NCBI RefSeq assembly: GCF_009930795.1
Contig: NZ_CP017146.1
Location: 1,302,001 to 1,366,000, forward strand
Source of the DNA: Marisediminicola antarctica
Lineage (GTDB): Bacteria > Actinomycetota > Actinomycetes > Actinomycetales > Microbacteriaceae
DNA: 64,000 nt
Direction: 5' to 3'
Shown: positions 9,029 to 17,980 of the stretch, piece after piece
Numbering within the stretch: the first letter of the stretch is position 1
How the letters are laid out: each line of letters starts with the position of its first letter
Position numbers and translations under genes: made by a program
Notes under the pieces: model-generated
The model's database searches: none
What the model was told of the DNA's origin: nothing
Seen by the model: the letters and a program-made list of their open reading frames with translations, nothing else

Positions 9029-9269
9029 GCAGTTCCTGGCAGAGAGGGCACTCGGCACGCACCGAGACGTGAACGCAACCTAGTTGGCCATTGCGGGCGT
9101 AGCCATCGAGCTGAGCGCATGTCCGCAAGCTGAGTGACTGCCGTGAGACCCCGAATCGGGGGAATTCGCGGAATGACAACCCTCCAGTCATTGTTGAGGT
9201 TGAACAGCGGCGGGTCGAATCTCTTGTTCACATCGAACTAACGATCCGCCTGGATCACGGAGGTGGCAC

Positions 9270-9674
9270 ATGGCCAGGATTTGGGAAGAGGTAGAGACCG
9301 ACTCCGGCGAGGTGTCACGGTACCGCCGGCACGGCAACGGCCGCGGGTTCGTGGCCCCCGGAGCTATGGTCGACGCGACGGCGTTCCTCGATGAACGCAG
9401 CTACGTGGAGAAGGGTGCCCGGGTCGGCGCCCGCGCGTTCATCGGCGCAGGCAGTTGGATCGAGAGCGGCGCGACGGTCGGCGTCGGCGCGTTCATCGGC
9501 GCGAACGTTCGAGTTGGAGCGGATGCGCGGATCGGCGCAGGAGCCCGGCTCGGCAGCCACTCGCGGATCGGCTCCGACGTGACAATCTCCCCGGGGATGC
9601 GCGTACCGAGCGACGAGCGCATTGCCAGCGGCTCGGTCGTGAGGCACCCGCACGAGCACCCCACAGCCGCGTAG
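9270..9674 (+). CDS. small hexapeptide-repeat (left-handed beta-helix) protein
   Basis: 134 residues with GGAGG seven bases before ATG. From about residue 28 the sequence is a run of hexapeptide units of the (I/V)GAxA type (VEKGAR, VGARAF, IGAGSW, IESGAT, VGVGAF, IGANVR, VGADAR, IGAGAR), forming a left-handed parallel beta-helix as in LpxA- or gamma-carbonic-anhydrase-like proteins. No acetyltransferase catalytic His or metal-binding His triad is obvious, so an enzymatic role is doubtful. Function unknown. Confidence 0.75.
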   Translation: MARIWEEVETDSGEVSRYRRHGNGRGFVAPGAMVDATAFLDERSYVEKGARVGARAFIGAGSWIESGATVGVGAFIGANVRVGADARIGAGARLGSHSRIGSDVTISPGMRVPSDERIASGSVVRHPHEHPTAA

Positions 9675-9757
9675 GAGTGATGCTCGTCAGGCGCCGCGGA
9701 TGCCGTGCCGCGGCCCCTCGGCATTCATCCTGCCCCGGCGCCGCGTAGTCTCGTACG

Positions 9758-11575
9758 GTGGCACATCTTCTCGGGGCGGAATCCCTGCATCTCGAATATC
9801 CAACCAGGGTCGTCTTCGACAAGGTCACGATCGGCCTCAACGAGGGTGATCGGATCGGCGTGGTCGGTCGTAATGGCGACGGCAAGTCGACCCTGCTGAA
9901 CCTCCTTGCGAGCCGCATCGAGCCTGACTCCGGCCGCGTCACCGTGCGCCGCGGCGTCACGCTCGGCATGCTCGACCAGTCCGACGTGCTGCCGGACGAC
10001 CTCGTCGTTTCCGAGGCGATCGTCGGGCACCTCGACGAGCACGAGTGGGCCGGCGACGCGAAGGTTCGCGACGTCATCGACGGGCTGCTCTCCGACCTGC
10101 CCTGGTCGGCGAAGATGGGGGAGCTCTCCGGCGGCCAGCGCCGCCGCGTCGGCCTCGCCAAGCTGCTGATCGGCGACTGGGACGTCATCTTTCTCGATGA
10201 GCCCACCAACCACCTCGACGTCGAGGGCATCGCCTGGCTCGCCCAGCACCTCAAGAAGCGCTGGCCCGCCAGCCAGGGCGGACTCATCGTCGTCACTCAC
10301 GACAGGTGGTTCCTCGACGAGGTGTGCACCGACACGTGGGAGGTCCACGACCGCATCATCGAGCCCTTCGAGGGCGGCTACGCGGCCTACATCCTGCAGC
10401 GCGTCGAGCGCGACATGATGGCCGCGACCATGGAGTCGAAGCGCCAGAACCTCGCCCGCAAGGAGCTCGCCTGGCTGCGCCGCGGCGCCCCCGCCCGCAC
10501 CACAAAGCCCAAGTTCCGCATCGACGCCGCGAACGAGCTCATCGCCAACGAGCCGCCGCCACGCAACACCGTTGCCCTCAGCCAGCTCGCCACCGCACGT
10601 CTCGGCAAGGATGTCGTGGACCTGCTCGACGTGGGCGTCTCGTATCCGGCGACCGACCCACACCAGAGCCCCCGCGAGGTGCTCCACGACATCGAGTGGC
10701 GCATCGCACCGGGCGAGCGCACCGGCATCCTCGGGGTCAACGGCGCCGGCAAGAGCACGCTGCTTTCGCTCATCGCCGGAACCCAGCAGCCCACCGTCGG
10801 CCGCGTCAAGCGCGGCAAGACCGTGCGCGTGGCGATCCTGAGCCAGCAGCTCGACGAGCTCGCCGACATTCTCGACACCCGCGTGATGGACGTCATCGCC
10901 AACCAGAAGAGCTCCTACGTTTCCGGTGGCAAGGAGCTCACCCCGGGGCAGCTCCTCGAGCGCATGGGGTTCATGAGCGAGCAGCTCTCCACCCCGGTGA
11001 AGGACCTCAGCGGTGGGCAGCGCCGCCGCCTGCAGCTGCTGCTCATCCTGCTCGGCGAGCCGAACGTGCTCATCCTCGACGAGCCCACCAACGACCTCGA
11101 CACAGACATCCTCGCCGCGATCGAGGACCTCCTCGACTCCTGGCCGGGCACGCTCATCGTCGTCAGCCACGACCGGTACCTGCTTGAGCGCGTCACCGAC
11201 AACCAGTACGCGATCCTCAAGGGACGGATGCGCCACCTGCCCGGCGGCGTCGACGAGTACCTCGCCCTGCGCGCGGTCGAGCGGGGCGGCGGCGCGGCAA
11301 AAGCCACTTCGAAGGCCGTGACCTCCACGTCGTCCGGCAAGCCCTCGCTCGGTGGCGCCGAGCTGCGCAACGCGCAGAAGGAGTTCGCGGCGGCCGGCCG
11401 CAAGCTCGAGAAGTACGCCCACCAGGTGACCGAGCTGCACAACAGATTCGCGGCTCACGACCAGAGCGACTATGACGGGCTCGGCACGCTCCAGGCGGAG
11501 CTTGCGGCGGTCGAGAAAGCGCAGGCGGAGCTCGAATTCCGCTGGCTCGAACTCACGGAGCTGCTCGGCGCCTGA
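9758..11575 (+). CDS. ABC-F family ATP-binding protein (Uup-like)
   Basis: 605 residues from GTG at 9758. Two nucleotide-binding domains without membrane segments: Walker A GRNGDGKST (about residue 38), signature LSGGQRRRVGLAK and Walker B LDEPTNHLD in the first; GVNGAGKST (about 330), LSGGQRRRLQLL and LDEPTNDLD in the second. A charged linker of the ABC-F type separates them, and a coiled-coil-like tail occupies the last about 70 residues, as in Uup. ABC-F proteins act on ribosomes or translation; which subfamily this is cannot be fixed without a tree. Confidence 0.9.
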   Translation: MAHLLGAESLHLEYPTRVVFDKVTIGLNEGDRIGVVGRNGDGKSTLLNLLASRIEPDSGRVTVRRGVTLGMLDQSDVLPDDLVVSEAIVGHLDEHEWAGDAKVRDVIDGLLSDLPWSAKMGELSGGQRRRVGLAKLLIGDWDVIFLDEPTNHLDVEGIAWLAQHLKKRWPASQGGLIVVTHDRWFLDEVCTDTWEVHDRIIEPFEGGYAAYILQRVERDMMAATMESKRQNLARKELAWLRRGAPARTTKPKFRIDAANELIANEPPPRNTVALSQLATARLGKDVVDLLDVGVSYPATDPHQSPREVLHDIEWRIAPGERTGILGVNGAGKSTLLSLIAGTQQPTVGRVKRGKTVRVAILSQQLDELADILDTRVMDVIANQKSSYVSGGKELTPGQLLERMGFMSEQLSTPVKDLSGGQRRRLQLLLILLGEPNVLILDEPTNDLDTDILAAIEDLLDSWPGTLIVVSHDRYLLERVTDNQYAILKGRMRHLPGGVDEYLALRAVERGGGAAKATSKAVTSTSSGKPSLGGAELRNAQKEFAAAGRKLEKYAHQVTELHNRFAAHDQSDYDGLGTLQAELAAVEKAQAELEFRWLELTELLGA

Positions 11576-11688
11576 GTCGGCTGAGGCGCCTGAGTCGGCT
11601 GAGGCGCCTGAGTCAGCTGGCTGCGGCCGGATGCTGCGCGGTGGGTTCTCGGCGTCCTGTACTGCGGGGTGGCCGGTGAGCCCGCCCC

Positions 11689-12180
11689 TCAGTCGAAGTC
11701 GAGGCTGAGCTTGCGCAGCAGACCGGCGAGGCGCTCCTGCTCGGTCGGCGACAGGTTGTCGAGCACCTCGGCCTCTGACGTCAGCAGTGTGCTGATCGCG
11801 GCATCCACCCGCGCCAGGCCCTCGATGGTCAGCACCACGAGGATCCCGCGGCCATCGTGAGGGTCGGTGCGTCGCTCGACGAGCTCGCGGTGGACGAGCC
11901 GGTCGATGCGGTTGGTCATCGTGCCGCTCGACACGAGCGTCTGCAGTAACAGCGCCTTCGGGCTCAGCTGGTACGGCTCGCCCGCCCGGCGCAGCGCCGA
12001 CAGCACATCGAACTCCCAATAGTCGAGTCCGGATGCCTCGAAGGCCGTGCGACGGGCCCGGTCGAGGTGCTTGGCGAGCCGGCCGACGCGGCTGAGCACC
12101 TGCATCGGAGCGAAGTCGAGGTCGGGACGCTCGCGGGACCACGCGCCGACGATACGGTCGACTTCATCGCTTCCGGGCAT
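11689..12180 (-). CDS. MarR family transcriptional regulator
   Basis: 163 residues from ATG at 12180. The winged helix covers roughly residues 50-125: YWEFDVLSALRRAG, then a recognition-helix region (LVSSGTMTNRIDRLV) and the wing with RRTDPHDGRGILVVLT, the DxR-type wing signature of MarR proteins. Flanking helices would form the dimer. The ligand is unknown. It converges on the ABC-F gene with about 110 bp between, containing a short tandem repeat. Confidence 0.9.
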   Translation of the reverse strand: MPGSDEVDRIVGAWSRERPDLDFAPMQVLSRVGRLAKHLDRARRTAFEASGLDYWEFDVLSALRRAGEPYQLSPKALLLQTLVSSGTMTNRIDRLVHRELVERRTDPHDGRGILVVLTIEGLARVDAAISTLLTSEAEVLDNLSPTEQERLAGLLRKLSLDFD

Positions 12181-12294
12181 CCGACCATTATGCGTCCCGA
12201 CGGGGGCGGCCCGCGCCGATCCCGGCGGTGAACTCGTACTGGGGCGCCGGCGGCCGATCGATCTGGCAGACTTGACGCGCGCCCGGTGGCGCGA

Positions 12295-12366
12295 TCCGCC
12301 TTAGTGTAACGGCAGCACGACAGCCTTTGGAGCTGTTCGGTCCAGGTTCGAATCCTGGAGGCGGAG
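12295..12366 (+). tRNA. tRNA-Gln (anticodon TTG)
   Basis: 72-nt cloverleaf: acceptor TCCGCCT/AGGCGGA, anticodon stem ACAGC/GCTGT with loop CTTTGGA (anticodon TTG), T-arm CCAGG-TTCGAAT-CCTGG, discriminator G at 12366. CCA is not encoded. It directly precedes glmU, a common actinobacterial arrangement. Confidence 0.97.
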
Positions 12367-12408
12367 CCCCTGACGTTCGATCGAATCCCCTCGGAAAGAG
12401 CCACAGCC

Positions 12409-13845
12409 ATGACCTCAGAGAACCTCGCCGTCGTCATCCTCGCCGCAGGCCAGGGCACGCGGATGAAGTCGACCACGCCGAAGGTTCTGCACGACCTGGC
12501 CGGGATGCCGCTCGTCTGCCACGTTCTCGCGACGGCCGACCGCCTCGGCGCCGCGCACATCGTCGCCGTCGTGCGGCACGAGCGCGACACGGTCGCCGCG
12601 GCCATCACCGCGCAGTCGCCCCACGTGATCATCGCCGACCAGGACGACCTGCCCGGCACCGGCCGGGCCGTCGAGGTCGCGCTCGGTCACCTCCCGGAGG
12701 ACTTCACTGGCCAGGTCGTCGTGTTGAGCGCTGACGTTCCGCTGCTCGATTCCGAGACCCTGGTTTCGCTCATCGCCGCGCACCGGGAGGCGGGCAACAG
12801 CCTCACCCTGCTCAGCGCGATCCTCGACGACCCGACCGGCAACGGCCGGATCCTCCGCGACGCCGGCGGCACGTTCACCGCGATTGTCGAGCAGAAGGAC
12901 GGCTCGCTCGCCGAGCTCGACGTGCGCGAGGTCAACGCCGGCGTCTACATCTTCGATGTGCCAGCGCTGCGCACGGTGCTCGCGAGCATCGGCACCGACA
13001 ACGCGCAGCGGGAGAAGTACCTCACGGATGCCGCATCCGGCATCCAGCGTGCCGGCGGAACGATCGCCGCGGTTCCCGTGACCGACCACTGGCTGGTCGC
13101 CGGGATCAACGACCGGGTGCAGCTGGGCAACGCCGCCCTCGAGCTCAATGCCCGCATCGTGCGCGGCTGGCAGCTCGCTGGGGTGACCGTCGTCGACCCC
13201 GTCTCCACCTGGATCGATGTCACGGCCACGCTCGCGGAGGACGTGGAACTGTTGCCGGGCACCCAGATCAAGGGCGCGACCCAGATCGAGCGCGGCGCGA
13301 AAATCGGGCCCGACACCACCCTTCTCGACTGCGAGGTGGGGGAGGGCGCCACGGTGAAGCGCACCGACGCGACGCTCGCGGTGATCGGCGCCGGCGCATC
13401 CGTCGGTCCGTTCGCGTACCTCCGCCCCGGCACGATCCTCGGTGCCGACGCCAAGATCGGCACCTTCGTCGAGACGAAGAATTCGACCATCGGCGCCTCG
13501 AGCAAGGTGCCCCACCTGAGCTACATCGGCGACACGACGGTCGGCATCGGATCGAACGTGGGCGCGGGAACAATCACCGCGAACTACGACGGCGTGAACA
13601 AGCACAAGACCGTCGTGGGGTCGCACGTGCGCACCGGGTCGCACAACGTGTTCGTTGCGCCCGTTAGAATCGGTGACGGAGCCTACACGGGCGCCGGCAC
13701 GGTCGTCCGCAAGGACGTTCCCGCCGGGGCACTCGCGATCAATGTGGCTCCACAGAGGAACATGGCCGGTTGGGTCGGGACGAATCGTCCGGGCAGCACT
13801 GCAGCGGTTGCCGCAGCGACGGCCGGTGAAAGCGTCACCGAATAG
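12409..13845 (+). CDS. glmU: bifunctional UDP-N-acetylglucosamine diphosphorylase / glucosamine-1-phosphate N-acetyltransferase
   Basis: 478 residues. The uridylyltransferase half starts VILAAGQGTRMKS with PGTGRAVEVAL and VLSADVPLL; the left-handed beta-helix acetyltransferase half has VGPFAYLRPGT and the conserved NYDGVNKHKTVVG. It makes UDP-GlcNAc for peptidoglycan in the cytosol. ATG at 12409 fits the GlmU N-terminus. It lies between tRNA-Gln and prs, as in many actinobacteria. Confidence 0.97.
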   Translation: MTSENLAVVILAAGQGTRMKSTTPKVLHDLAGMPLVCHVLATADRLGAAHIVAVVRHERDTVAAAITAQSPHVIIADQDDLPGTGRAVEVALGHLPEDFTGQVVVLSADVPLLDSETLVSLIAAHREAGNSLTLLSAILDDPTGNGRILRDAGGTFTAIVEQKDGSLAELDVREVNAGVYIFDVPALRTVLASIGTDNAQREKYLTDAASGIQRAGGTIAAVPVTDHWLVAGINDRVQLGNAALELNARIVRGWQLAGVTVVDPVSTWIDVTATLAEDVELLPGTQIKGATQIERGAKIGPDTTLLDCEVGEGATVKRTDATLAVIGAGASVGPFAYLRPGTILGADAKIGTFVETKNSTIGASSKVPHLSYIGDTTVGIGSNVGAGTITANYDGVNKHKTVVGSHVRTGSHNVFVAPVRIGDGAYTGAGTVVRKDVPAGALAINVAPQRNMAGWVGTNRPGSTAAVAAATAGESVTE

Positions 13846-13885
13846 GTCACCACAGTCGGTTTTACCGGCAGAGAGCGGGAATTTT

Positions 13886-14863
13886 TTGTCCGACATCACC
13901 ATCAACGGACAGAAGCGGCTCGTTCTGGTTTCCGGTCGCGCCTATCCGCAACTCGCCGAGGATATCGCGTCGAACCTCGACTCGGCCCTCGTGCACACAG
14001 ACGCGCGCACCTTCGCCAACGGCGAGATTTATGCGAGATACGACGAGAGCGTGCGCGGCTGCGACGCCTTCGTGATCCAGTCGCACTCGTCTCCCATCAA
14101 CGAGGCGCTCATGGAGCAGCTCATCATGGTCGACGCTCTCAAGCGCGCCTCGGCCAAGCGCATCACCGTTGTCGCGCCGTTCTACCCCTACGCCCGCCAG
14201 GACAAGAAGGGCCGCGGCCGCGAGCCGATCAGCGCCCGGCTCGTCGCCGACCTGTTCAAGGCGGCCGGCGCTGACCGCATCATGAGCGTCGACCTGCACG
14301 CCGCCCAGATCCAGGGCTTCTTCGACGGCCCCGTCGACCACCTCTTCGCGATGCCGGTGCTGCTCGAGCACTTCAAGCCCATACTCGACCCGACGAGCCT
14401 CACCGTCGTCTCGCCCGACATGGGACGGGTGCGTGTCGCCGACATCTGGAGCGACAAGCTCGGCGCCCCGCTCGCAATCATCCACAAGCGCCGCGACCCG
14501 CGCGTGCACAACCAGGTTGAGGTTCGCGAGATCGTCGGCGAGGTGGAGGGGCGTACCTGCCTCATTGTCGACGACATGATCGACACGGGCCGCACGATCG
14601 CCAAGGCCGCCGAAGCGCTCAAGGCGCAGGGCGCGACCCGGGTGATCGTCGCCGCGACCCACGCCGTGTTCTCGCCGCCGGCGCGTGAGCTGCTGCAGAG
14701 CGAGTTCATCGACTCCGTTGTCGTCACCGATACCCTGCCGATCCCCGAGGAGAAGCGGTTCCCCACGCTCACCGTGCTGCCGATCGCACCCCTCATTGCC
14801 CGCGCGATCAGCGCCGTGTTCAACGACGGGTCTGTCACGTCGATGTTCGACGGCGCCGCCTAG
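13886..14863 (+). CDS. prs: ribose-phosphate pyrophosphokinase
   Basis: 325 residues starting at TTG 13886 (TTGTCCGACATC), preceded by a GAGAG Shine-Dalgarno; longer in-frame starts would overlap glmU. Motifs: RLVLVSGRAYPQLAEDI, PFYPYARQDKKGRGREPI (ATP-binding flexible loop), SVDLHAAQIQGFF and the PRPP loop LIVDDMIDTGRT. It converts ribose-5-phosphate and ATP to PRPP. It lies 40 bp after glmU and is probably co-transcribed. Confidence 0.96.
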   Translation: MSDITINGQKRLVLVSGRAYPQLAEDIASNLDSALVHTDARTFANGEIYARYDESVRGCDAFVIQSHSSPINEALMEQLIMVDALKRASAKRITVVAPFYPYARQDKKGRGREPISARLVADLFKAAGADRIMSVDLHAAQIQGFFDGPVDHLFAMPVLLEHFKPILDPTSLTVVSPDMGRVRVADIWSDKLGAPLAIIHKRRDPRVHNQVEVREIVGEVEGRTCLIVDDMIDTGRTIAKAAEALKAQGATRVIVAATHAVFSPPARELLQSEFIDSVVVTDTLPIPEEKRFPTLTVLPIAPLIARAISAVFNDGSVTSMFDGAA

Positions 14864-14876
14864 GGAGGGACCGCGG

Positions 14877-16235
14877 ATGCCGGTGCCCTTCGTAACGGAA
14901 TTCCAAGCCGCCCTCGGTGGCCCGCCCGACGCTGTCGCTCGCCTCTCCGTTTCCGGAGCGGGCGACCTGCTCTCCGCCTACCGGGTGACCGACCTCGCCG
15001 TCGCGAGCATCGGCGTCGCGGGGCTGGCGGCCGCCGAGCTCGTCGAGTCGGTCACCGGCGAGGCGCGACCGGTCACCGTCGACCGCGCGCTCGCGTCGGC
15101 CTGGTTCGGCTCCGCGGTCGCGCCGGTCGGCTGGACCCTGCCGTCGGTCTGGGATCCGCTCGCTCGCAACTACCGGGCGAAGAACGGCTGGATCCGCCTG
15201 CACACCAACGCGCCTCCGCACCGGGCGGCCGCCTTGGCGGTGCTCGGAGCGCTGGCCGACCCGAGCGACGTGGGCCGAGCTGTCAGGCGCTGGGATGCGG
15301 TCGAGCTCGAGACCGCGGTCGTTGCCGCGGGAGGGTGCGCCGCAGTGATGCATTCGCGGCAGGAGTGGCTCGCGCACCCGCAGGGTGCAGCGGTGCAGCG
15401 GGAGCCACTGCTCGACTGGCGCGACGGATCGGCGAGCACCGAGGGCGACCGGTTGGAGATCACCCCGGAGCGGCCGCTCGCGGGGCTCCGCGTGCTCGAC
15501 CTCACCCGAGTGATCGCCGGCCCCGTCGCCACCCGATTTCTTGCCGGCCTTGGCGCCGAGGTGCTGCGGGTAGACCCTCCCGGCTGGAACGAAGCGGCCA
15601 TCGTGCCGAACATGACGCTCGGCAAACGTGCTGCGCGCCTCGACGCGAAAACCCCCGAGGGCCGGGAGCGTCTGCGCGAGCTCATCAGCACCGCGGATGT
15701 TCTCGTGCATGGCTACCGTTTGGGTGCCCTCGACGACCTCGGACTGGATGCGCAGACGCGTCAGGCCCTGCGCCCCGGCCTCATCGACGTGTCACTGAAC
15801 GCCTACGGGTTCACCGGGCCGTGGGCACGCAGGCGCGGTTTCGACAGCCTCGTACAGATGAGCAACGGCATCGCGCACCGCGGTGTGGCGTGGGCAGCAT
15901 CCGACGCCCCGACCCCGCTCCCGGTGCAGGCCCTCGACCACGCCACGGGCTACCTCCTCGCCGCGGCGACGCTCCGGGCTGTCCTCCTGCGCCGCACCGA
16001 CGGCACCGGCCGCGTCATTCGCACCTCACTCGCTCGTGTCGGCGCGGCCCTCGCCGCCGGCGGCGACCTGCCGCCAGGGGGAGAACTCGTCTCCAGACCC
16101 GAGCCGACGGAGACGCTCGAAACCCCGTGGGGGGACGCTCGGATGCTTCGCCCGCCGTTCGAGATCGCCGGCGTGGAGTTCGGCTTCACGAGGCCCCCTC
16201 GCGACCTCGGCGCCGACGACGCCCGCTGGGCCTGA
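14877..16235 (+). CDS. CaiB/BaiF-type (family III) CoA-transferase
   Basis: 452 residues from ATG at 14877, with GGGAGG just upstream. From about residue 200 a typical family III N-terminal lobe appears: PLAGLRVLDLTRVIAGPVA, LGAEVLRVDPPG, GKRAARLDAKTPEGRE, DVLVHGYRLGAL, then SLNAYGFTGPW and RRGFDSLVQMSNGI, whose Asp matches the catalytic Asp. The preceding 190 residues (NYRAKNGWIRLHTNAPPHRAA) look like the C-terminal lobe of the same fold, so the protein appears permuted or duplicated relative to classical CaiB. Substrate unknown. Confidence 0.8.
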   Translation: MPVPFVTEFQAALGGPPDAVARLSVSGAGDLLSAYRVTDLAVASIGVAGLAAAELVESVTGEARPVTVDRALASAWFGSAVAPVGWTLPSVWDPLARNYRAKNGWIRLHTNAPPHRAAALAVLGALADPSDVGRAVRRWDAVELETAVVAAGGCAAVMHSRQEWLAHPQGAAVQREPLLDWRDGSASTEGDRLEITPERPLAGLRVLDLTRVIAGPVATRFLAGLGAEVLRVDPPGWNEAAIVPNMTLGKRAARLDAKTPEGRERLRELISTADVLVHGYRLGALDDLGLDAQTRQALRPGLIDVSLNAYGFTGPWARRRGFDSLVQMSNGIAHRGVAWAASDAPTPLPVQALDHATGYLLAAATLRAVLLRRTDGTGRVIRTSLARVGAALAAGGDLPPGGELVSRPEPTETLETPWGDARMLRPPFEIAGVEFGFTRPPRDLGADDARWA

Positions 16236-16239
16236 ACCG

Positions 16240-16602
16240 CTAGGAACCGATCGTCGGAATCGGCAGGCGCGCCCCGCTCGGGATGATGCCGAGGGAGGCC
16301 ACCAGCTGGTCGTTGCCGAAGCCGCCGATCGAGTAGCACTGCCAGCCGACGCCGCCGGGCCCGAAGAACTCGAAGCGCGCGGACGATTCCGTCGCGTCCG
16401 GGCGCGCGAACGCGACCCACTGGGCGCAGGACCGGTCGGCGGTGTTCCCACCGACAGAGAAAATCGTGATGATGCCGGGCAGCACAAGCGCGATGATCCC
16501 GACGATCACGACGACCCGCATGGCGAGCACGAGGCGCGGGCCGCGCAGCGGACGTCCGTCGCCAGGCTCGTAGCCGCTCAGTTCGGGATGCTCGTCGGTC
16601 AT
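16240..16602 (-). CDS. small single-pass membrane protein of unknown function
   Basis: 120 residues from ATG at 16602; a longer in-frame start would run into the divergent LCP gene. One hydrophobic helix at about residues 28-50 (VVVIVGIIALVLPGIITIF) is followed by an extracytoplasmic domain with two Cys (SCAQWVAF and WQCYSIG), possibly a disulfide. It is divergent from the LCP gene (67-bp gap) and convergent with the CoA-transferase. Not recognised beyond this. Confidence 0.6.
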   Translation of the reverse strand: MTDEHPELSGYEPGDGRPLRGPRLVLAMRVVVIVGIIALVLPGIITIFSVGGNTADRSCAQWVAFARPDATESSARFEFFGPGGVGWQCYSIGGFGNDQLVASLGIIPSGARLPIPTIGS

Positions 16603-16668
16603 GGCAGCCCAGTCTTCCACGGAAGAGCTCCCAGAGTGAATCGACGGCCGTCCGATATCATCAAAATA

Positions 16669-17958
16669 ATGTCCACACCCTCCCCGCAGCCCGCTCAGGC
16701 GGCAACGCCGGCTCCGCTCGCCCGACATGGGCAGTTGAAAGCCGGAAATCCTGCTGCAGGCGTGCTCAAGTTCGTGGCTGCGTCGCTCGCCGTTCTGCTC
16801 GTGAGCACCGTGAGCATCGCCGCCATCGCGGTCCACAACATCGCCTCAGAGATCAAGCCCGGCGTGGCGCTGCCCGGTGAGGAGGATGGGCCGAAGATCG
16901 GCGCGATCGAGGGCGCGGTCAACCTGCTCCTCGTCGGGAGTGACAGCGGCGAGGGTAACCTCGCCTACGGCGCGCGGGAGGCCACCCTCAACGATGTGAC
17001 GATGCTGCTGCACATCTCGGAAGATCACAAGCGGGCCACCGTCGTGAGCTTCCCGCGCGACATGTTCGTCGATATGCCCGTGTGCCCGAACCCGGACGGC
17101 GCCAGCTACCCCGCAGTATCCAGTCAGAAGATCAACCAGTCGCTCTCTCGCGGCGGCCTCGCCTGCCCCGTGCTCACGGTGGAGAACCTGACCGGGTTGG
17201 ATATCCCGTATGCCGCAAAGATCGAGTTCGACGGCGTCATCGAGATGTCCAACGCCGTCGGAGGTGTCGAGGTGTGCGTCGCAAGCCCGATCGACGACCG
17301 CAATATTCCCTTCAAGCTGGATGCCGGAATGCACACACTCTCCGGGGTAGACGCTCTGCAGTTCCTCCGCACGCGCTACGGAGTCGGCGACGGGAGCGAC
17401 CTGACCAGAATCAGCAACCAGCAGCAGTTCCTCTCGTCGCTCGTGCGCACCCTCAAGAGCTCTGAGACGCTCTCGAACCCGGTGAAGCTCTACGGCATCG
17501 CGAGTGCCGCCTCGCGGAACCTCGAATTCTCCAACAGCCTGCGCAATGTCGACACCATGGTTTCGATCGCGGGCGCCCTCAAAGACATCCCCCTCGACGA
17601 GGTCGTGTTCGTGAGGTACCCGATTGCCGACGCCACTATTGGTGGCCAGTCCGGCGTGGTGCCGATCGCGGATGCCGCGGCAGAGCTGTTCGCCGCGCTC
17701 GAGGCCGACCTGCCGATCGGGCTCACCGGCGGCACGGGTGGCGGTACGGTCGCCGACCCGAATGCGCCCGAGCCGAGCCCCGAGCCGAGCCCCACGGCGA
17801 CCGCGGATCCGGTTGACCCGACTGCGCCGGTGGCCAGCGGCTCGCCCGCCCCGGACGCACCGCCCACTCGGGTCGAGCTGCCGGAGACCATTCAGGGCAC
17901 GACCGCTGGCGACGTCACCTGCAGCGCCGGGCAGACCGCTGGGCATCCCGGCGGATAG
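16669..17958 (+). CDS. LytR-CpsA-Psr (LCP) family cell-wall ligase
   Basis: 429 residues from ATG at 16669. A short cytoplasmic N-terminus, one membrane helix at about residues 34-56, then the LCP domain: NLLLVGSDSGEG, DVTMLLHISEDHKRATVVSFPRD, INQSLSRGG and GVDALQFLRTRYGVGDGSDLTR, with the conserved Asp/Arg residues. LCP enzymes transfer undecaprenyl-linked glycopolymers to peptidoglycan or arabinogalactan on the outer face. The C-terminal about 70 residues are Pro/Thr/Ser-rich linker sequence. No Shine-Dalgarno is apparent. Confidence 0.92.
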   Translation: MSTPSPQPAQAATPAPLARHGQLKAGNPAAGVLKFVAASLAVLLVSTVSIAAIAVHNIASEIKPGVALPGEEDGPKIGAIEGAVNLLLVGSDSGEGNLAYGAREATLNDVTMLLHISEDHKRATVVSFPRDMFVDMPVCPNPDGASYPAVSSQKINQSLSRGGLACPVLTVENLTGLDIPYAAKIEFDGVIEMSNAVGGVEVCVASPIDDRNIPFKLDAGMHTLSGVDALQFLRTRYGVGDGSDLTRISNQQQFLSSLVRTLKSSETLSNPVKLYGIASAASRNLEFSNSLRNVDTMVSIAGALKDIPLDEVVFVRYPIADATIGGQSGVVPIADAAAELFAALEADLPIGLTGGTGGGTVADPNAPEPSPEPSPTATADPVDPTAPVASGSPAPDAPPTRVELPETIQGTTAGDVTCSAGQTAGHPGG

Positions 17959-17980
17959 CAGCCGGCGCGGCTGGCGTCGG

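Larger units (their letters stand above)
8679..9269. other. 591-bp repeat-rich non-coding region
   Basis: No convincing gene. It holds two copies of the palindromic repeat inside a near-identical direct duplication of about 95 bp (first copy starting near 8729, second near 8935, each beginning CGGGCATCCGGCCTCGGAGG). An 18-bp tandem array sits between them. Short frames here give Thr/Ala-rich or Trp/Arg-rich peptides generated by the repeats and are not credible. 9030-9269 carries nothing recognisable apart from the Shine-Dalgarno of the next gene (GGAGG at 9260-9264). Confidence 0.75.

Noticed and set aside
8757-9083. Small gene across the repeat region (Ala/Val/Thr-rich peptide)
   Set aside because: Its sequence is generated by two palindromic repeats and an 18-bp tandem repeat; the same peptide arises twice and on both strands.
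9030-9269. Additional small gene before the hexapeptide-repeat protein
   Set aside because: No frame has a start with Shine-Dalgarno or a protein-like composition.
9725-12142. 805-codon open frame antisense to the ABC-F gene and spanning the MarR gene
   Set aside because: Runs of biased composition opposite a well-conserved ATPase; no start signal or domain.
12367-12408. Second tRNA between tRNA-Gln and glmU
   Set aside because: Only 42 bp with no cloverleaf potential.
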